Assembly (NCBI GenBank): GCA_002722255.1
Contig: PBLD01000008.1
Span: 62,001-126,000 of the forward strand
Length of the DNA stretch: 64,000 nucleotides
Source: Winogradskyella sp.
GTDB lineage: Bacteria; Bacteroidota; Bacteroidia; Flavobacteriales; Flavobacteriaceae
Direction of reading: 5' to 3'
Under the pieces are notes generated by a model that was given only the letters and a program-made list of their open reading frames with translations, was not told where the DNA came from and did no database searches. Made by a program: the position numbers and the translations under genes. Below are positions 61,260-64,000 of the stretch, piece after piece (the first letter of the stretch is position 1; every line of letters starts with the position of its first letter).

Positions 61260-62276
61260 ATGAGTGTGCTTAAGTTTATTGAAATAGATCATTTTGAGTT
61301 GTGCAGTGGTAGAAACATTAGCCTTAGATTGTCGTATCAGGTATTCGGAAAGCCATTAGGAAACAATCCAATAGTGTTGATAAATCATGCCTTAACAGGA
61401 AATTCTCAAATAACAGGAAAAAATGGCTGGTGGAACGATATTGTTGGTAAAGACAAAGTCATAGACACAGATATTTATACAGTTTTAGCGTTTAATGTGC
61501 CAGGTAATGGCTTTGGTGGATTAGAAGAATCCTTTCTAGAATATTATAAAGAGTTTACTGCAAGAGATGTAGCTCGTATTTTTGCTGAAGGATTAAACCG
61601 TTTAAAGATTAATGATTTGTATGCCATCGTTGGCGCATCTGTTGGAGGCGGTATTACTTGGGAGTTGGCAGCATTACGGCCAAACTTGGCAGAATATGTA
61701 ATACCAATAGCAACAGACTGGAAATCTACAGACTGGGTAATTGGTAATTGCTTCATTCAAGATGAAATATTAAATCATTCCTCTCAACCTTTGTTTGATG
61801 CCAGATTGCATGCCATGACGTTTTACAGAACGCCAGAATCTTTTGCTTCAAAATTCAAAAGAGAAAAACAACGAAAAGATGCTTTTAAAATTGAAACCTG
61901 GTTAGCGTACCATGGAGAAAAACTAGAAGAAAGATTTGAATTGTCAGCTTACAAAATGATGAATCAAATTTTAAAAACTATCGATATTACACAAGGCAGA
62001 GGCACGTTTACCGAAGTGGCAAAACACATTGCTTCTCACATTCATATTATAACAATTAATTCAGATTTACTATTTAAATCAGACGAAAACTGGAACACGT
62101 TTGTAGAACTAAAGTCAGCAAAAGAAAACGTTACTATTGGAGAACTAAAATCTAATGATGGTCACGATGCTTTTTTAATAGAGTATCAGCAGCTCATTAA
62201 GCTATTAAAACCAGTTTTTAATTTAAAATTAAAAAAGCATGACAACGATACATCTTGCCATATTCGGAATTGGTAA
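61260..62276 (+). CDS. metX: Homoserine O-acetyltransferase-like alpha/beta hydrolase
   Basis: A 338-residue alpha/beta-fold acyltransferase: NHALTGNSQITGKNGWWNDI, NVPGNGFGG, the nucleophile elbow region AIVGASVGGGITWELA (Ser in GASVGG, where classical MetX has GGSMGG), EYVIPIATDWKSTDWVIGNC, and SNDGHDAFLIEY with the catalytic His. It would activate homoserine for MetY/MetZ. The hom gene starts within its last 38 bases. The atypical elbow leaves room for a related acyltransferase, but the operon supports metX. Confidence 0.88.
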   Translation: MSVLKFIEIDHFELCSGRNISLRLSYQVFGKPLGNNPIVLINHALTGNSQITGKNGWWNDIVGKDKVIDTDIYTVLAFNVPGNGFGGLEESFLEYYKEFTARDVARIFAEGLNRLKINDLYAIVGASVGGGITWELAALRPNLAEYVIPIATDWKSTDWVIGNCFIQDEILNHSSQPLFDARLHAMTFYRTPESFASKFKREKQRKDAFKIETWLAYHGEKLEERFELSAYKMMNQILKTIDITQGRGTFTEVAKHIASHIHIITINSDLLFKSDENWNTFVELKSAKENVTIGELKSNDGHDAFLIEYQQLIKLLKPVFNLKLKKHDNDTSCHIRNW

Positions 62277-63321
62277 TGTAGGTTCTACGTTAATAAATCA
62301 AATTCAAAACATCAAGTCAAAATTACTAACCGAACAAGGATTAGATATGCAAATACCAGTTATTACAAACTCGACTTTAGCATTTTTTTCAAATGACATT
62401 AATGGGCAATGGGAAGTAGATTTTGAAAATTTTTCTGAACCTTACAATGTAGAAGATATTATTCGTCATTTTAAAGCAATAAATGTAGAAAATGCTATAG
62501 CGATAGACGTTACAGCTAGCCAGAGTTTTATTGCACATTACGAGACGTTGATAGAAAATGGTTTTCATATCATTTCTGCAAATAAAGTCGCTAACACATT
62601 GAGTTTTAATTATTATAAAAAATTAAGGAAATTGTTAGACGAAAACAATAAAACTTTCCTTTATGAAACCAATGTTGGTGCAGGATTACCAATTATTGAA
62701 ACCATAAAAAACTTACATCAGTCTGGTGAGAAAGTTGAAAAAATAAAAGGTGTATTCTCAGGTTCGTTAAGCTATATTTTCAATCAGTTTTCAGAAGGAT
62801 CTTTGCCATTTGACCAAGTATTAAATGATGCGGTAAGTCAAGGTTTAACAGAGCCAGATCCTAGAGAAGATTTGTCAGGAAAAGATGTTGCTCGAAAATT
62901 ACTGATTTTAGCCAGAGAACTCGGTTCTGATGCAGAATTGAATGATGTAAAAATTGAATCTCTAGTACCAAAACAACTTAATGGAAATACAACATTACAA
63001 GAGTTTCAACAGCGTTCACACGAGTTAAATAGCATTTTTGAAGCCAATAAATCTCAACAGAAAGAAGCGTCTGTGTTGCGTTATATTGGTCAATTAGATG
63101 TCCTGAATAATGTTTTAGAGGTAAAATTAATATCAGAACCCAAAGCGTCACCTTTAGGGCAGTTAAAAGGATCTGATGCCATTTTTGAAATTTACACAGA
63201 GTCCTACAACTCACAACCTTTGGTTATACAAGGTGCAGGCGCAGGAGCTCAAGTAACTGCTCGTGGTGTTTTTGGCGATATCTTACGCCTTTCTAATACT
63301 TTAATTAAGAAAAATGCATAA
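62239..63321 (+). CDS. hom: Homoserine dehydrogenase
   Basis: A 360-residue stand-alone dehydrogenase making homoserine from aspartate semialdehyde: NAD-binding HLAIFGIGNVGSTLINQI, IDVTASQSFIAHYE, IISANKVANTLSFNYYKK, YETNVGAGLPIIETIKNL, GVFSGSLSYIFNQFSEG and LTEPDPREDLSGKDVARKL. The last three are as in the ThrA/Hom catalytic domain. There is no aspartokinase or ACT part. It overlaps metX by 38 bases and the next gene by 8 bases: one tightly packed operon under the S-box. Confidence 0.94.
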   Translation: MTTIHLAIFGIGNVGSTLINQIQNIKSKLLTEQGLDMQIPVITNSTLAFFSNDINGQWEVDFENFSEPYNVEDIIRHFKAINVENAIAIDVTASQSFIAHYETLIENGFHIISANKVANTLSFNYYKKLRKLLDENNKTFLYETNVGAGLPIIETIKNLHQSGEKVEKIKGVFSGSLSYIFNQFSEGSLPFDQVLNDAVSQGLTEPDPREDLSGKDVARKLLILARELGSDAELNDVKIESLVPKQLNGNTTLQEFQQRSHELNSIFEANKSQQKEASVLRYIGQLDVLNNVLEVKLISEPKASPLGQLKGSDAIFEIYTESYNSQPLVIQGAGAGAQVTARGVFGDILRLSNTLIKKNA

Positions 63322-64000
63322 TAAAACAAGAACCAAAAATCACATAGAAACAGAAGCAATCCGTACACAAATAGAGCGTTCACAATTTTTAGAACATTCT
63401 AATCCTTTGTATTTAACATCGAGTTACATTTTTGAAGATGCTGAAGATATGCGTGCTTCATTTGCAGATGAAAAACAGCGAAACATTTACAGCAGGTACA
63501 CAAATCCTAACAACTCAGAATTTGTTGATAAAGTATGCCGAATGGAAGGAGCAGAAAACGGTTACGCTTTCGCAACAGGAATGTCTGCTGTATTTTCAAC
63601 ATTTGCAGCTTTGTTAGATTCAGGAGACCACATTGTGTCCTGTCAAAGTATTTTTGGTTCTACACAAACCTTATTCAACAACATTCTTCCAAAGTGGAAT
63701 ATTTCAACAAGCTATTTTAGAATTAATGAAATTGACCGTATTGAAAGTTTAATTCAGCCCAACACCAAGATTCTTTATGCCGAAAGTCCTACAAATCCTG
63801 CAGTTGATATTTTAGACCTAAAATTATTAGGCGATTTAGCCAAAAAACATAACCTCATTTTTATAGTCGATAACTGTTTTGCGACACCATATTTGCAACA
63901 GCCAATTAAATTTGGCGCACATTTGGTCATTCATTCAGCAACAAAATTGATGGATGGACAAGGTAGAGTACTTGGTGGTGTAACGGTTGGAAGTTCAGAA
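63314..64000 (+). CDS. metZ: Cys/Met-metabolism PLP enzyme (O-succinyl/O-acetylhomoserine sulfhydrylase-like), 3' end outside window
   Basis: The ATG at 63314 overlaps the hom stop. The frame is open for 229 codons to the window edge. It reads like a second gamma-family PLP enzyme: SQFLEHSNPLYLTSSYIFED, NIYSRYTNPNNSEFVDKVCR, AFATGMSAVFSTFAALLDSG, VDNCFATPYLQQPIKFGAHL and IHSATKLMDGQGRVLGGV with the cofactor lysine. The segment MDGQGRVLGG is typical of MetZ rather than MetY or MetB. It gives the operon two sulfhydrylase-type enzymes. Confidence 0.88.
   Translation, partial: MHNKTRTKNHIETEAIRTQIERSQFLEHSNPLYLTSSYIFEDAEDMRASFADEKQRNIYSRYTNPNNSEFVDKVCRMEGAENGYAFATGMSAVFSTFAALLDSGDHIVSCQSIFGSTQTLFNNILPKWNISTSYFRINEIDRIESLIQPNTKILYAESPTNPAVDILDLKLLGDLAKKHNLIFIVDNCFATPYLQQPIKFGAHLVIHSATKLMDGQGRVLGGVTVGSSE

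Noticed and set aside
1-64000. CRISPR arrays, transposases, integrases, phage genes, tRNA or rRNA
   Set aside because: I looked for regularly spaced direct repeats, DDE/recombinase proteins and tRNA-like cloverleaf ends and saw none; the window reads as ordinary chromosome with accessory nutrient loci.

Overview
The window is a chromosome segment of a low-GC, probably marine member of the Bacteroidota, most likely family Flavobacteriaceae. The grounds are two SusC/SusD pairs, a type IX secretion (T9SS) C-terminal domain, many SPII lipoproteins, GLPGLI-family proteins, DUF5686 and 2TM-domain proteins, A-rich translation starts, and candidate TAnnTTTG promoter elements. The genus cannot be read from the sequence. 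No rRNA, tRNA, CRISPR array, transposase or phage gene was seen.

Region by region. Positions 1-10193 hold the 3' part of a laminarin-type (beta-1,3-glucan) utilisation locus: SusC (cut by the window edge), SusD, a PKD-domain surface glycan-binding lipoprotein, a GH16 lipoprotein, a GH3 beta-glucosidase, a second GH16 lipoprotein and a secreted T9SS protein with two carbohydrate-binding-like modules. A LacI-type regulator follows (10272-11270). Positions 11331-17013 hold an Ala/Asp-rich lipoprotein, waaA, a sugar aminotransferase, galE, an exported amidohydrolase and a small basic protein. Positions 17183-24563 hold a second SusC/SusD locus preceded by a seven-helix membrane AraC-type regulator; it has no hydrolase. 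Positions 24647-34680, almost all on the minus strand, hold lspA, fabD, a lipoprotein gene interrupted by a frameshift at an A-AAA-AAG heptamer, a membrane-tethered dihydrofolate reductase, thyA, a nucleoside transporter, a DUF151 nuclease-like protein and etfBA. Divergent to etfBA runs the pyruvate dehydrogenase E1-beta gene, then a DUF5686 protein, soluble and membrane pyrophosphatases, an S9 peptidase, an App1-like phosphatase and a deoxynucleoside kinase. Positions 47764-55147 hold an OmpR-type two-component system divergent from a small exported protein, two GLPGLI proteins and a TonB-receptor-like barrel; a 10-bp-phased GTTAAC array lies between the divergent units. Positions 55266-57667 hold two related envelope proteins. 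Positions 57815-64000 are devoted to methionine and SAM: metK on the minus strand behind a SAM-II-like leader, and a metY-metX-hom-metZ operon on the plus strand behind a SAM-I (S-box) riboswitch.

How the genes work together. The first locus should bind laminarin at the surface, cut it with the GH16 enzymes, import oligosaccharides through SusCD and finish them with GH3. The methionine region appears to use two different SAM-sensing RNA classes back to back in one roughly 800-base intergenic region. The two-component/GLPGLI/TonB-barrel cluster has the look of a self-contained envelope response module of unknown function. All calls rest on reading the sequence and on recalled family knowledge; no database search was run.
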